35,104 nt of DNA from Deltaproteobacteria bacterium (GCA_021813445.1 JAKAKP010000038.1:1-35104), one strand, 5' to 3'. Shown: positions 7,514 to 15,863, counted from the stretch's first letter. The notes: generated by a model from the sequence alone, not told the origin. Numbers and translations are program-made.

Positions 7514-8962
7514 ATGGCCACCCAGGTCAAACTGCGGCAGGTAGACGAATACCGCTGGGAGATCCCCCGGGAGGGAAAGATGCGCACCCGGGGCTTGATC
7601 TTCACCTCCCAGCGGATGCTGGCCAAGATCCAGGAGGATCAAAGCCTGCAGCAGGTGGCTAACGTCGCCACTCTGCCGGGGATTGAAGGTGCGTCCCTGG
7701 CCATGCCCGACATCCATTGGGGCTACGGCTTCCCCATCGGCGGGGTGGCGGCCTTTAACCTGGACGAGGGGGTGGTCTCCCCCGGCGGCGTGGGCTACGA
7801 CATCAACTGCGGCGTGCGCCTGCTGCGCACCAACTTGCAGCGGCCGGAGGTGGAGCCCCGCATCGAGGAGCTGGTCAACGCCCTGTTCGGCAATATTCCT
7901 TCAGGGCTGGGCTCCCGGCGCAAGGATTTGAAGCTCTCGGCCCCCACCTTGCACGAGGTAATGCGGTATGGAGCGGGATGGGCCGTGAAAAACGGCTACG
8001 GGTCCAAAGAGGACCTGGCCCACATCGAGGCCCAGGGCCAGATTGCCGGGGCCGACCCGGAGTTGGTGTCCGATTTTGCCCAGGACCGGGGCAAGGACCA
8101 GTTGGGCACCCTGGGCTCGGGCAATCACTTCGTGGAAGTGGGTCATGTCCTGGAGGTCTACGACGCCAGGCTGGCCGCGGCCCTGGGGCTGTTCAGAGAC
8201 CAGGTCACGGTCATTGTCCATACCGGCTCCCGGGGTTTGGGCCACCAGGTGTGCGACGACTACATCAAGGTGATGCTTAGGGCCGCGGCCAAGTACGGCA
8301 TTGAGCTTCCGGACCGGCAGCTCTGCTGTGCGCCGCTTTCTTCGCCGGAGGGCAAACAATACCTGGCGGCCATGGCCGCGGCCGCGAATTTTGCCTTTGC
8401 CAACCGGCAGATGATCACCCATTGGGTGAGAGAAAGCTTCGAGCAGGTGTTGCATATGGGGCCCAAGGACCTGGGTCTGGAGCTGGTCTACGACGTGGCC
8501 CACAACATCGCCAAGATCGAAGATCATCACGTGAACGGCAAGAAGAAAAAGCTCTGCGTGCATCGCAAGGGTGCGACCCGGGCCTTCCCCCCGGGCCACC
8601 CAGAGACCCCCCCGGCCTATCAGCAAACCGGGCAGCCGGTGCTCATCCCCGGGGACATGGGGCGTTATTCTTTCGTGCTGGTGGGGACGGAGCAGGCCCT
8701 CACCGAAACCTTCGGCAGCACCTGCCACGGCGCGGGCCGGGAGATGTCTCGCCACGCAGCCCTAAAAGTAGCCAAAGGCCGGAACATTGTCCGGGAATTG
8801 GCAGGGAAGGGCATTGTGGTGAAGGGTGCGGGCCGGGGCACCATTGACGAGGAAATCCCCGAGGCATACAAGGACGTGGAAGCAGTGGTGGCCGTGGCCC
8901 ACGGCGCGGGCATCAGCAAGAAGGTGGCGAAGCTGAAGCCGCTGGGGGTAATTAAGGGATAG
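7514..8962 (+). CDS. rtcB: RNA-splicing ligase RtcB
   Basis: A 482-residue GTP- and Mn-dependent RNA ligase that joins 2',3'-cyclic phosphate or 3'-phosphate ends to 5'-OH ends, acting in RNA repair in bacteria. Seen: the metal-ligand motifs GYDINCGVRLL, GSGNHFVEVG and HTGSRGLGH, a later YDVAHNIAKIE, and CHGAGREMSR with the histidine (405) expected to be guanylylated. Length matches the archaeal-type RtcB. The start ATG 7514 gives the usual N-terminus. A heptamer array ends 5 bp upstream, so no ordinary Shine-Dalgarno site is present. The upstream archease gene makes this the archease-dependent type of system. Confidence 0.96.
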   Translation: MATQVKLRQVDEYRWEIPREGKMRTRGLIFTSQRMLAKIQEDQSLQQVANVATLPGIEGASLAMPDIHWGYGFPIGGVAAFNLDEGVVSPGGVGYDINCGVRLLRTNLQRPEVEPRIEELVNALFGNIPSGLGSRRKDLKLSAPTLHEVMRYGAGWAVKNGYGSKEDLAHIEAQGQIAGADPELVSDFAQDRGKDQLGTLGSGNHFVEVGHVLEVYDARLAAALGLFRDQVTVIVHTGSRGLGHQVCDDYIKVMLRAAAKYGIELPDRQLCCAPLSSPEGKQYLAAMAAAANFAFANRQMITHWVRESFEQVLHMGPKDLGLELVYDVAHNIAKIEDHHVNGKKKKLCVHRKGATRAFPPGHPETPPAYQQTGQPVLIPGDMGRYSFVLVGTEQALTETFGSTCHGAGREMSRHAALKVAKGRNIVRELAGKGIVVKGAGRGTIDEEIPEAYKDVEAVVAVAHGAGISKKVAKLKPLGVIKG

Positions 8963-8970
8963 AAGAGAGA

Positions 8971-9330
8971 CTTCACGCAGAGACGCAAAGACGCAAAGAA
9001 AGACGCAAAAAATATAGAGGTATTTTTTGTAGGGTGCGTCTCACGCACCATCTTGTAGGGTGGGCATGGCCCACCGGCTTTTGTGGATTTTGTTTCATTC
9101 CCTTTATCCCTAGTTGAACTTGGGGGCGCAAGCGGTGTCCAAGCAGAGCTTGGGAACGAGATAGAGCGGTATCACAGGCTTTCCAGCCTGTGCGGAGGCG
9201 GTCTTTTGGTACGCAGGGATCACCCTACGGCGGGCTTCTCAACCTTGAACTTTGAACCTTGAACTATTCAAGGAAGCTGGCAGCCCATATTTCTCTTGCG
9301 TCTTTGCGCCTTGGCGTCTTTGCGTGAGAT
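8971..9330. repeat. mosaic of repeats filling the rtcB-ffh gap
   Basis: The 374-bp gap contains no supportable gene. In order: CGCAGAGACGCAAAGACGC-type repeat (8975-9010); hairpin GGTGCGT/ACGCACC (9033-9049); hairpin GGTGGGC/GCCCACC (9059-9075); a degenerate copy of the CCAAGC/GCTTGG family (about 9139-9156); the CACAGGCT/AGCCTGTG hairpin (about 9172-9193), nearly identical to one at 14793; a 7-bp array AACCTTG/AACTTTG (9241-9268); and the opposite-strand form of the first repeat, TTGCGTCTTTGCGCC (9297-9330), ending just before the ffh start. Confidence 0.85.
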
Positions 9331-9336
9331 TAAAAA

Positions 9337-10674
9337 ATGTTCGATCGCTTATCCGACAAACTGGCCGGCGTCTTTAAGAAGCTCAAAGGCCATGGCAAGC
9401 TCACCGAGGCCCAGGTGGAAGAGGCCCTGCGGGAGGTGCGCCTCGCCCTGTTGGAGGCCGACGTCCACTACAAGGTGACCAAGGGCTTCATCGAGTCCAT
9501 CAAGGCCCGGGCCGTGGGCGAAGAGGTGATGCGGTCGCTGACCCCGGCCCAGCAGGTGGTGAAAATCGTCCACGAGGAGCTGACCCGGCTCCTAGGGGGC
9601 GAGTCTCCCCGCCTGGACCTGGGCGGCAAGCCCCCGGTGGCCATCATGCTGGTGGGCCTCCAGGGCTCCGGTAAGACCACCACCGCAGGGAAACTGGCCC
9701 GGCGCCTCAAGAGCCAGGGCCGCCAGCCCTATCTGGTGCCCGCGGACGTGCAGCGGCCCGCGGCCATTGAACAACTGAAAAGATTGGCCGGGGATCTGGG
9801 CGTGGACGTCTATCCCTCGCAAACAAACCAGAACCCGGTGGACATCGCCGTCCTCGCCATGGAAGCGGCCTATACCGCGGGCTACGACACGGTCATCCTG
9901 GACACCGCGGGCCGCCTCCATATCGATGCGCCTCTGATGGACGAACTCAAGGCCATCCGCGCCAAGACGGAGCCCAACGAGATCCTCCTGGTGGCGGACG
10001 CCATGACCGGTCAGGACGCGGTGCAGGTGGCCCAGAAGTTCCACGACCTTTTGCGCCTCACCGGGGTCATCCTCACCAAGATGGAAGGCGACGCCCGGGG
10101 CGGCGCGGCCCTGTCCATGCGGGCGGTCATCGGCCAGCCCATCAAGTTCCTGGGGGTGGGGGAGAAGCTGGACGCCCTGGAGGTCTTTCATCCCGACCGC
10201 CTGAGCTCCCGCATCCTGGGCATGGGGGACGTCCTCACCCTCATCGAGAAGGCCCAGGAGACCTTTGACGCGGCCCAGGCCCAGGCCCTGGAAAAAAAGC
10301 TGCGGAAAGAGGGCTTTACCCTGGAAGATTTCCGGGACCAATTGCGGCAAATAAAAAAGATGGGTACAATGGAACAATTACTCGGGATGATCCCCGGCTT
10401 GGGCAAGCTCAAAGCTTTGAAGGATATGAAGCCGGACGACCGGGAATTAAAAAGGGTGGAGGCCATCATCAATTCCATGACGCCCAAGGAAAGGGCCGAC
10501 CACCTGATTATCAACGGCAGCCGGCGCCGCCGCATCGCCCTGGGCAGCGGCACCTCCGTCCAGGACGTCAACCGGCTGCTGAAGAATTTCGCCACAACCC
10601 AGAAAATGATCAAGCAAATGACCCAGGGAGGCAAGAAGGGCAAACTCCCCTTCATGCCGGGGAAGTTTTTTTAA
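9337..10674 (+). CDS. ffh: signal recognition particle protein Ffh
   Basis: The 445-residue SRP54-type GTPase that binds signal sequences of nascent inner-membrane proteins together with SRP RNA and docks on FtsY. The N domain (about 1-95) is followed by the G domain with P-loop GLQGSGKTTTAGKLA, DVQRPAA, DTAGRLHID and TKMEGDARGGAALS, then the methionine-rich M domain with MEQLLGMIPGLGK and the RNA-binding helix-turn-helix region RRRRIALGSGTSVQDVNRLL. The family length is normal. The start codon lies 7 bp after a dispersed repeat, and only TGAGA from that repeat could serve as ribosome site. rpsP follows after 79 bp, a common bacterial order. Confidence 0.97.
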   Translation: MFDRLSDKLAGVFKKLKGHGKLTEAQVEEALREVRLALLEADVHYKVTKGFIESIKARAVGEEVMRSLTPAQQVVKIVHEELTRLLGGESPRLDLGGKPPVAIMLVGLQGSGKTTTAGKLARRLKSQGRQPYLVPADVQRPAAIEQLKRLAGDLGVDVYPSQTNQNPVDIAVLAMEAAYTAGYDTVILDTAGRLHIDAPLMDELKAIRAKTEPNEILLVADAMTGQDAVQVAQKFHDLLRLTGVILTKMEGDARGGAALSMRAVIGQPIKFLGVGEKLDALEVFHPDRLSSRILGMGDVLTLIEKAQETFDAAQAQALEKKLRKEGFTLEDFRDQLRQIKKMGTMEQLLGMIPGLGKLKALKDMKPDDRELKRVEAIINSMTPKERADHLIINGSRRRRIALGSGTSVQDVNRLLKNFATTQKMIKQMTQGGKKGKLPFMPGKFF

Positions 10675-10753
10675 GGACAGCGATGGAGGAGGAGCGGGAA
10701 CCCCCTGGCTTCCCGGCTCCAATATTAAACCCAAAGGAGGGTAAAGCGGCCTC

Positions 10754-11017
10754 ATGGCATTACGTATCCGGTTGGCCCGTTTCGGCGCCAAGAAGCGCCC
10801 TTATTACCGCATCGTGGTATCTAACAGTGAGTCCCCCCGGGACGGCAAGTTTCTGGAGATCGTGGGCTCTTATGATCCTCGCCAGGATCCGGCCGGGATC
10901 TCGGTGAAAGAGGAACTCCTGGCTCTCTGGATGAGCCGGGGAGCAACCCCCACGGACACGGTGGCCAGTCTTTTAAAGCGGCGGAGCGCCCCCGCGGCCG
11001 CCGCCGCGGCAGATTGA
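10754..11017 (+). CDS. rpsP: 30S ribosomal protein S16
   Basis: An 87-residue S16 with the typical start [21 protein letters not shown], then [17 protein letters not shown] and a C-terminal ATPTDTV segment followed by an Ala-rich tail. S16 binds 16S rRNA early in 30S assembly. A Shine-Dalgarno-like AAAGGAGGG lies 12-20 bp upstream of ATG 10754. It leads the conserved rpsP-khpA-rimM-trmD-rplS group. Confidence 0.96.
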   Translation: MALRIRLARFGAKKRPYYRIVVSNSESPRDGKFLEIVGSYDPRQDPAGISVKEELLALWMSRGATPTDTVASLLKRRSAPAAAAAAD

Positions 11018-11082
11018 AGCCCATCCCCGGGAGACTAGAAAAAGGTGGAGCCCACCACCCCATCCTCGACGAGGTGGCGACA

Positions 11083-11313
11083 ATGAAAGACTTGGTAAAG
11101 TTCATCGCGCAGGCTCTTGTGGATAATCCTGATGAAGTGCAGGTCAAAGAAATCGAGGGAGAACAGACCTCCGTCATCGAACTCAAAGTAGCCAAGGAAG
11201 ATCTGGGGAAGGTCATCGGCAAGCAGGGGCGTACGGCCCGGGCCATCCGCACCATTCTGAGTGCGGCCTCCACCAAGATTCGCAAGCGCGCGGTCCTGGA
11301 AATCCTTGAGTAA
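11083..11313 (+). CDS. khpA: KH-domain RNA-binding protein KhpA
   Basis: A 76-residue single KH-domain protein. The GxxG loop is IGKQGR within [18 protein letters not shown], followed by the final helix. KhpA-type proteins bind RNA, in many bacteria with a partner KhpB/Jag, and influence translation and cell division. ATG 11083 is used; the frame is open to 11014, which overlaps the rpsP stop, but the extra 23 residues are not family-like. The gene before rimM in this operon is typically this one. Confidence 0.93.
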   Translation: MKDLVKFIAQALVDNPDEVQVKEIEGEQTSVIELKVAKEDLGKVIGKQGRTARAIRTILSAASTKIRKRAVLEILE

Positions 11314-11848
11314 GGGGCCAGGGACCGTTCCCTCAACCGTAGGATTGGGAAAAGTGGCCGGGGTCCATGGACTCCGGGGCGTCCTGAAAGTGAGAGCTGA
11401 TGCCGCCTCAGCCACCACCGACCCCGAGGTGATCGCGGCCCTGGGGGAGGTGGAAATCGGGGGCAGAAGCTACCGGGTAACCAGCGCCAGCCGCCAGAAA
11501 GGGCAGGTGCTGCTGCGTCTGGAGGGTGTACAGACCCGGGACCAGGCCGAAGCCCTCATCGGCCAGGAAGTGAGCGGGGAGGTAGCTCGCTTTCCGCTAC
11601 TTCCTGAAGGTGAATATTACTGGTTTCAGGTTTTGGGGTTGCCCGTCATTAATGGCGCGGACGGGGTTTTATTGGGGCATCTCCGGGAGATCATCGCCAC
11701 CCCGGCCCACGATGTTTATGTGGTGCGCCGGGGGGAAGAGGAGTTACTCCTGCCGGCGGTGGAGGAGGTGATCACCGACATTAATCTGGAAGAGGGCTGG
11801 ATCAAGGTCGCGCCGCCTCCGGGGCTGCTGGAGGCCTATGCTCATTGA
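11306..11848 (+). CDS. rimM: ribosome maturation factor RimM
   Basis: A 16S rRNA processing factor of about 180 residues needed for maturation of the 30S head; it binds S19. Seen: [20 protein letters not shown] at the N-terminus of the RimM barrel, then the linker and PRC-barrel domain with [12 protein letters not shown] and [21 protein letters not shown]. The start is uncertain: TTG 11306 overlaps the khpA stop by 8 bp and gives a plausible N-terminus, while the frame also extends to a GTG at 11261 deep inside khpA. The stop overlaps trmD by 11 bp, typical of coupled translation. Confidence 0.92.
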   Translation: MSKGPGTVPSTVGLGKVAGVHGLRGVLKVRADAASATTDPEVIAALGEVEIGGRSYRVTSASRQKGQVLLRLEGVQTRDQAEALIGQEVSGEVARFPLLPEGEYYWFQVLGLPVINGADGVLLGHLREIIATPAHDVYVVRRGEEELLLPAVEEVITDINLEEGWIKVAPPPGLLEAYAH

Positions 11849-12575
11849 GCTGCTGACCCTGTTCCCGGAGTTTTTTGCAAGCCCCCTCAGCCAGAGCATG
11901 ATTAGCCGGGCCCAGTCTCAGGGTGCGGTGGAGTTCCGCTTGCTGAACCTCCGGGACTTCACCACCGACCGCCACCGGGTGGTGGATGACCGCCCTTTCG
12001 GAGGCGGGCCGGGCATGGTCCTGAAACTGGAACCCCTGGTGCGGGCCATCCGGACGGTCAAGCAGGAAGACCCGGAAGTCCGGGTGATTTTACTCAGCCC
12101 CCGGGGGCCGCTGTTTTCCCAGGAAAAGGCCCGGGAGCTGGCGGCCACGCGCCACTTGTTGTTGATCTGCGGTCATTACGAAGGGGTGGATGACCGCCTG
12201 CATTTTTATATTGATGAAGAGCTGTCCATCGGCGATTATATCTTAACCGGGGGCGAAATTCCGGCTCTGGTGGTGGCGGACGCGGTGACCCGGTTGCTCC
12301 CCGGGGTCCTGGGGGGTGAAGGGGCCGTGGAGGAAGAGTCCTTTGAGACCGGGTTGCTGGAATATCCTCACTTTACACGGCCCCGGGACTTCGAAGGTTT
12401 GGAGGCGCCGGAGATCCTGCTCAGCGGCGATCATCAGCGCATCCACCGCTGGCGGCGCGAGCAGGCCCTGCGGCGCACCGCCTCTGAGCGCCCCGATTTA
12501 CTGGCAAAAGCGGACCTGGATGACCAGGACCGAGAGTTTTTGGCAAAATTATCCGATACTGGAAAGAAAGATTAG
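11838..12575 (+). CDS. trmD: tRNA (guanine-N1-)-methyltransferase
   Basis: A 245-residue SPOUT-class enzyme that methylates N1 of G37 in tRNAs reading CNN-type codons, preventing frameshifting. It has the TrmD N-terminal strand [23 protein letters not shown], the SAM-binding knot with LLICGHYEGVDDR and SIGDYILTGGE, and the linker to the C-terminal helical domain (HQRIHRWRREQALRRT). Dimeric cytoplasmic enzyme. Overlaps rimM by 11 bp. Confidence 0.97.
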   Translation: MLIELLTLFPEFFASPLSQSMISRAQSQGAVEFRLLNLRDFTTDRHRVVDDRPFGGGPGMVLKLEPLVRAIRTVKQEDPEVRVILLSPRGPLFSQEKARELAATRHLLLICGHYEGVDDRLHFYIDEELSIGDYILTGGEIPALVVADAVTRLLPGVLGGEGAVEEESFETGLLEYPHFTRPRDFEGLEAPEILLSGDHQRIHRWRREQALRRTASERPDLLAKADLDDQDREFLAKLSDTGKKD

Positions 12576-12584
12576 GTGGTTACT

Positions 12585-12938
12585 ATGGAACGCGTAGATC
12601 AATTATCCCGGGAGCAGATGCGGGCGGACCTGCCCGCGTTCCGGCCCGGAGACACCGTGGAAGTGCACGTGCGCATCGTGGAAGGGGACAAGGAACGCAT
12701 CCAGGTCTTTAAAGGCGTGGTGATCCGTAAAAGAGGGGCGCTTACCGGCTCCACCTTCACCGTGCGTAAAGTCTCGTACGGCGTGGGCGTGGAACGGATT
12801 TTTCCCCTGCACTCCCCCAATATCGAGCAGGTGGTGGTTCTCACCCGGGGCGATGTCAATCGCAGCCGTCTGTACTACCTGCGCCAGCGGGTGGGCAAGG
12901 CGGCCCGGATCAAAGAAAAGCGGACCCCCCACGCATGA
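12585..12938 (+). CDS. rplS: 50S ribosomal protein L19
   Basis: A 117-residue L19, which lies at the 30S-50S interface. The sequence shows [50 protein letters not shown] and the basic end [10 protein letters not shown]. The frame is open to a GTG at 12576 but ATG 12585 fits the family start. The stop overlaps rnhB by 4 bp (ATGA). Confidence 0.96.
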   Translation: MERVDQLSREQMRADLPAFRPGDTVEVHVRIVEGDKERIQVFKGVVIRKRGALTGSTFTVRKVSYGVGVERIFPLHSPNIEQVVVLTRGDVNRSRLYYLRQRVGKAARIKEKRTPHA

Positions 12939-13573
12939 GCCCCCCCCGGGTCGGCAAGCAGGTTTTTGCTGACCCGGAGGCTTATTGGCGCTCGCAAAAA
13001 CTACCCGTCATCGCCGGCACCGATGAAGTGGGCCGGGGCCCCCTGGCAGGACCGGTGGTGGCCGCGGCCGTGATCATCCCTGCGGCCGCGGTCTTTCCGG
13101 GCCTGCGGGATTCTAAGCGCCTCACCCCCGAGATGCGGGAGGCCCTGGACGCGCAGATCCGCGAGCAGGCCCTGGCCTTTGCCATTAAAGAGGTGGGGCC
13201 CCGGCAGATCGAGACCCTGGGCATCCTGGCCGCCAGCCTCAAGGCCATGGCCCAGGCGGTGAAGGCCCTGTCCCTGCTGCCGGAAATCGTGCTGGTGGAT
13301 GGCCCGCACCCCCTGCCCCTGGCTTATCCCCAACAACCGGTGGTCAAGGGGGACGATCTCTGCCCCTCCATCTCCGCGGCCGCGGTCCTGGCCAAGGTAT
13401 ACCGGGACCGGCTGATGACCTCTTACCATCGCCAATATCCCCAATACAATTTCCATAGACACAAAGGCTACGCCACTGCCGAACACCTGGAGGCCCTGCG
13501 CTGCTGGGGCCCCTGCCCCATACACCGCCGCACCTTCAGCGGCGTCAAGGAATGGCTGGGTGATAGGGAATAA
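12935..13573 (+). CDS. rnhB: ribonuclease HII
   Basis: A 212-residue RNase HII that removes ribonucleotides embedded in DNA by cutting 5' of the ribonucleotide. The catalytic acidic residues are visible in [12 protein letters not shown] (Asp, Glu), ILVDG-type [10 protein letters not shown] (Asp) and a later Asp in DRLMTSYH; the [18 protein letters not shown] segment is the family signature. It overlaps rplS by 4 bp. In related genomes yraN follows immediately; here a repeat cluster and a RAYT gene intervene. Confidence 0.96.
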   Translation: MSPPRVGKQVFADPEAYWRSQKLPVIAGTDEVGRGPLAGPVVAAAVIIPAAAVFPGLRDSKRLTPEMREALDAQIREQALAFAIKEVGPRQIETLGILAASLKAMAQAVKALSLLPEIVLVDGPHPLPLAYPQQPVVKGDDLCPSISAAAVLAKVYRDRLMTSYHRQYPQYNFHRHKGYATAEHLEALRCWGPCPIHRRTFSGVKEWLGDRE

Positions 13574-13649
13574 ATGGGGGCTTGCTTTTTCTCCCATAAT
13601 AATATTTCCTTTGCATTCCTGCCATCTTTGCGTGAGATTATTTCCCGTA

Positions 13650-13673
13650 GGGGCGGACCCACGTGTCCGCCCC
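13650..13673. repeat. REP palindrome upstream of RAYT
   Basis: A perfect 9-bp stem GGGGCGGAC/GTCCGCCCC with loop CCACGT, preceded by GTA and followed by CGGCGCTCGCAAA. It lies 63 bp before the RAYT start and is the best formed member of the family in the window. An upstream fragment TTTGCGTGAGATTA is from the repeat also found before ffh. Confidence 0.9.
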
Positions 13674-13736
13674 GGCGCTCGCAAATACAACTACATCCTT
13701 AACTCTATGATCACCTTGATTTAAGGACAGATCAAA

Positions 13737-14786
13737 ATGCCTCTTTGGCCATGGAAGCGCAAGTCTCCCCGGTTAGAGGGATTCGACTATGCCACGGAAG
13801 GAGCTTATTTTATTACGGTTTGCATCCAGAAACATGAATGTTTATTAGGGCGGGTGTCTGAGGGGATTTTTCAGCCGAATGCCGCCGGGAAAATGGTGGA
13901 AAGATGGTGGCAGAAATTGGAAAGCAAGTTCCCTCGAATCAAAATAGATTCTTTTTATGTGGTTATGCCCAATCATTTTCATGGCATTGTGTTTTTGCGA
14001 GCCTCTGATGGGGCACACACGGGTGCCCCCCTACAAGAATCCCCTGTAGGGGCGGACCCATGTGTCCGCCCTGGTGCGCCCGCGTTGTCTGGGAGGGCTC
14101 ATAGGGGTGCCCCCTTACAGAAGATCGTGCAGTGGTTCAAGACTATGAGCACTAATGAATATATTCATGGGGTTAAAGAATATGGCTGGCCCCAATTTAA
14201 AGATAAATTATGGCAACGCAGCTTTTATAATCATGTTATCCGCAATGAGGAATCGCTGAGTCGTATTCGGGAGTATATTGCCACGAATCCCAATCGCTGG
14301 ATCCTGGACCGGGAAAATCTCCAGGCCACAGGAAAAGATGATTTTGATGTCTGGCTTGACACCTTCAACAGCGGGCCACAAACATCACCTGGTGGGGGCG
14401 CACCCCGTAGGGGCGGACCCAGGTGTCCGCCCGTGGAGGCCAGACGCCGGTTAGGCGACGCCGGCGAAGACCTGGCGGCCGCGGCCCTGAGAAAGCAGGG
14501 CTATAAAATCCTGGAGCGCAACTATACCACGCCTCTGGGGGAGATCGACCTCATCGCCCGGCACCGGGGGGATCTGGTCTTCATCGAGGTCAAGACCCGG
14601 AAAAGCCTCCGCTACGGCGCGCCCCAGGACGCGGTCTCTCCCGCCAAACAGGCGCGTCTCCACAAACTGGCCGATTATTATGTAAAACGGCAGCGCCTGG
14701 GGGAGGTGCCGCTGCGCTTTGACGTGGTGGGCATTACCGTGTCTGTGGATGGACCCCAGGTAGAAGTTATCCAGAATGCATTTTGA
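13737..14786 (+). CDS. REP-associated tyrosine transposase fused in frame to YraN nuclease-like domain
   Basis: One 349-residue reading frame with two unrelated parts. Residues 1-200 are a Y1/HUH transposase of the RAYT type: SPRLEGFDYATEGAYFITVCIQ at the start, the HUH metal site MPNHFHGIVF (His80, His82), WQRSFYNHVIRNEESL and the catalytic-tyrosine helix IREYIATNPNRW (Tyr180). RAYTs nick and mobilise REP palindromes. Residues about 91-126 are translated REP sequence and break the normal spacing between HUH and the next helix. Residues 233-349 are YraN (described separately). The junction, about residues 214-232, is a translated REP palindrome. No stop codon separates the halves. Whether a fusion protein is made, and whether the RAYT is still active with its insert, cannot be told from sequence. 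Confidence 0.85.
   Translation: MPLWPWKRKSPRLEGFDYATEGAYFITVCIQKHECLLGRVSEGIFQPNAAGKMVERWWQKLESKFPRIKIDSFYVVMPNHFHGIVFLRASDGAHTGAPLQESPVGADPCVRPGAPALSGRAHRGAPLQKIVQWFKTMSTNEYIHGVKEYGWPQFKDKLWQRSFYNHVIRNEESLSRIREYIATNPNRWILDRENLQATGKDDFDVWLDTFNSGPQTSPGGGAPRRGGPRCPPVEARRRLGDAGEDLAAAALRKQGYKILERNYTTPLGEIDLIARHRGDLVFIEVKTRKSLRYGAPQDAVSPAKQARLHKLADYYVKRQRLGEVPLRFDVVGITVSVDGPQVEVIQNAF
14010..14071. repeat. two REP palindromes inside the RAYT coding sequence
   Basis: GGGGCAC/GTGCCCC (14010-14029) and GGGCGGAC/GTCCGCCC (14050-14071) lie within the RAYT frame and are translated, with a further GGTGCCCCCTTACA fragment near 14106. The combined insert keeps the frame open. Confidence 0.88.
14411..14432. 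repeat. REP palindrome at the RAYT-yraN junction
   Basis: GGGCGGAC, loop CCAGGT, GTCCGCCC. It ends exactly one base before the GTG (14433) that would start yraN by itself. Confidence 0.88.
14433..14786 (+). CDS. yraN: YraN family protein (UPF0102), C-terminal part of the fusion or independently started
   Basis: The last 117 residues of the fused frame are a complete YraN: RRLGDAGEDLAAAALRKQGYKILERNY, then the restriction-endonuclease-like active-site pattern GEIDLIARHRGDLVFIEVKTR (Asp, Glu-x-Lys), then QARLHKLADYYV and LRFDVVGI. Function is unproven; the fold resembles Holliday-junction resolvases and type II nucleases. GTG 14433 gives the normal family length and N-terminus, so the gene may still be translated by itself, although no good Shine-Dalgarno site precedes it (only the REP palindrome). 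The rnhB-yraN-rsmI order is the usual one for this gene. Confidence 0.75.
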   Translation: MEARRRLGDAGEDLAAAALRKQGYKILERNYTTPLGEIDLIARHRGDLVFIEVKTRKSLRYGAPQDAVSPAKQARLHKLADYYVKRQRLGEVPLRFDVVGITVSVDGPQVEVIQNAF

Positions 14787-14792
14787 GCGGTA

Positions 14793-14843
14793 GCACAGGC
14801 TTTCCAGCCTGTGCGAATTACCAGGGCGGGCGAGATGCCCGCC
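14793..14843. repeat. two hairpins between yraN and rsmI
   Basis: GCACAGGCT/AGCCTGTGC with loop TTCC at 14793-14814 (near-identical, with the flanking GAGCGGTA, to the copy at 9172), then GGCGGGC/GCCCGCC with loop GAGAT at 14825-14843. The rsmI frame is open through the second hairpin, but this part is not family sequence. Confidence 0.82.
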
Positions 14844-14906
14844 GAATTTTTCATGATTTATGGCTGGGCTTGTGGCCCACGGGCAACTGCATTGAGAGAT
14901 GGAAGG

Positions 14907-15743
14907 ATGGGTACCCTCTACATCGTCGCCACCCCCATCGGCAATCTGGAGGATATCACGCTCCGGGCCCTCCGGGTCCTCAAGGAGGCGGATCTCATTG
15001 CCGCGGAGGACACCCGGCACACCCGCAAGCTCCTCAGCCATTACGGGATTAAAACGGCCCTCATCAGCTATCACGCCCACAACCAGAAGACCCGGGGCCC
15101 GGAATTGATCCGGCGCTTGCAGGCAGGCCAGAATCTCGCCCTGGTGTGCGACGCGGGCACGCCCGGGTTCTCCGACCCGGGGACCGACCTGGTGGCCCTG
15201 GCCTGGGACGCGGGAGTAAAGGTAGAGGCCGTGCCCGGCCCCGCCGCGGGCGTGGCGGCCCTGTCCCTGTCCGGCTTCCAAGGCGACGTCACCTTTGTGG
15301 GTTTCCTGCCCACCCGGGAGGGCAAGCGCCGGGAATTTCTGGCCACCTTGGCGAATGAGCCCCGGGCGGTTATAATATATGAGTCACCCCGCCGCCTGCC
15401 GGCGACGCTTAAGGAAATCGCCGCGGTCATGGGCAACCGCCAGGTGCTGGTGGTCCGGGAGCTGACCAAGAAATTTGAAGAATCCTGGCGAGGGCCGGTC
15501 CAGGAAGTGGCCGGGCAATTGGCCGGCCGGGAGCTCAAAGGGGAGTGTGTGCTGGTCCTCTCCTGCCCGGCAGGAAAGGTGGCCCAGGAAGTGGATCTGA
15601 GCGGTTATCTGCTCCAGGCGGCCCGGGAAAGCGGCTTGCAGGGACGGCAGCTCACCGACTTGGTGGCTGGGAAATTGAAACTGCCCCGGCGCCAGGTCTA
15701 TCAGACCTATCTGGCCCTGAAAGCACAAGGCCACGTTAAATAA
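14907..15743 (+). CDS. rsmI: 16S rRNA (cytidine(1402)-2'-O)-methyltransferase
   Basis: The 278-residue SAM-dependent methyltransferase RsmI that adds the 2'-O-methyl group on C1402 in the decoding centre. It belongs to the tetrapyrrole-methylase fold: GTLYIVATPIGNLEDIT at the start, AAEDTRHTRKLLSHYGI, SDAGTPGFSDPG-type VCDAGTPGFSDPG, AVPGPAAGVAALSLSG and a C-terminal helical domain. ATG 14907 is chosen because the conserved protein begins with the GTLYIV strand; the frame upstream to 14811 is repeat-derived. Conserved neighbour of yraN. Confidence 0.95.
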   Translation: MGTLYIVATPIGNLEDITLRALRVLKEADLIAAEDTRHTRKLLSHYGIKTALISYHAHNQKTRGPELIRRLQAGQNLALVCDAGTPGFSDPGTDLVALAWDAGVKVEAVPGPAAGVAALSLSGFQGDVTFVGFLPTREGKRREFLATLANEPRAVIIYESPRRLPATLKEIAAVMGNRQVLVVRELTKKFEESWRGPVQEVAGQLAGRELKGECVLVLSCPAGKVAQEVDLSGYLLQAARESGLQGRQLTDLVAGKLKLPRRQVYQTYLALKAQGHVK

Positions 15744-15780
15744 AATCGGATTGCAGAAGGAAGGATAGAGGGGGCAGCAG

Positions 15781-15837
15781 TCAGCTATCATGTATCAGCT
15801 TATATGTTTTATTCCTGGCTGAAAGCTGTAAGCTATT
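15781..15837. repeat. inverted pair of 7-bp arrays between rsmI and ptsH
   Basis: Left: TCAGCTA, TCATGTA, TCAGCTT (15781-15801). Right: GGCTGAA, AGCTGTA, AGCTATT (15817-15837), which is the reverse-complement orientation of the same unit. The two arrays can pair, giving a hairpin between rsmI and ptsH. The unit is the same as in the array after bioH (TCAGCTT). Confidence 0.8.
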
Positions 15838-15863
15838 AGTCTCATTCAATCTGAAATTTATCA

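Noticed and set aside
14811-14906. Upstream start for rsmI
   Set aside because: The extra 32 residues are translated repeat; the family begins at the GTLYIV strand.
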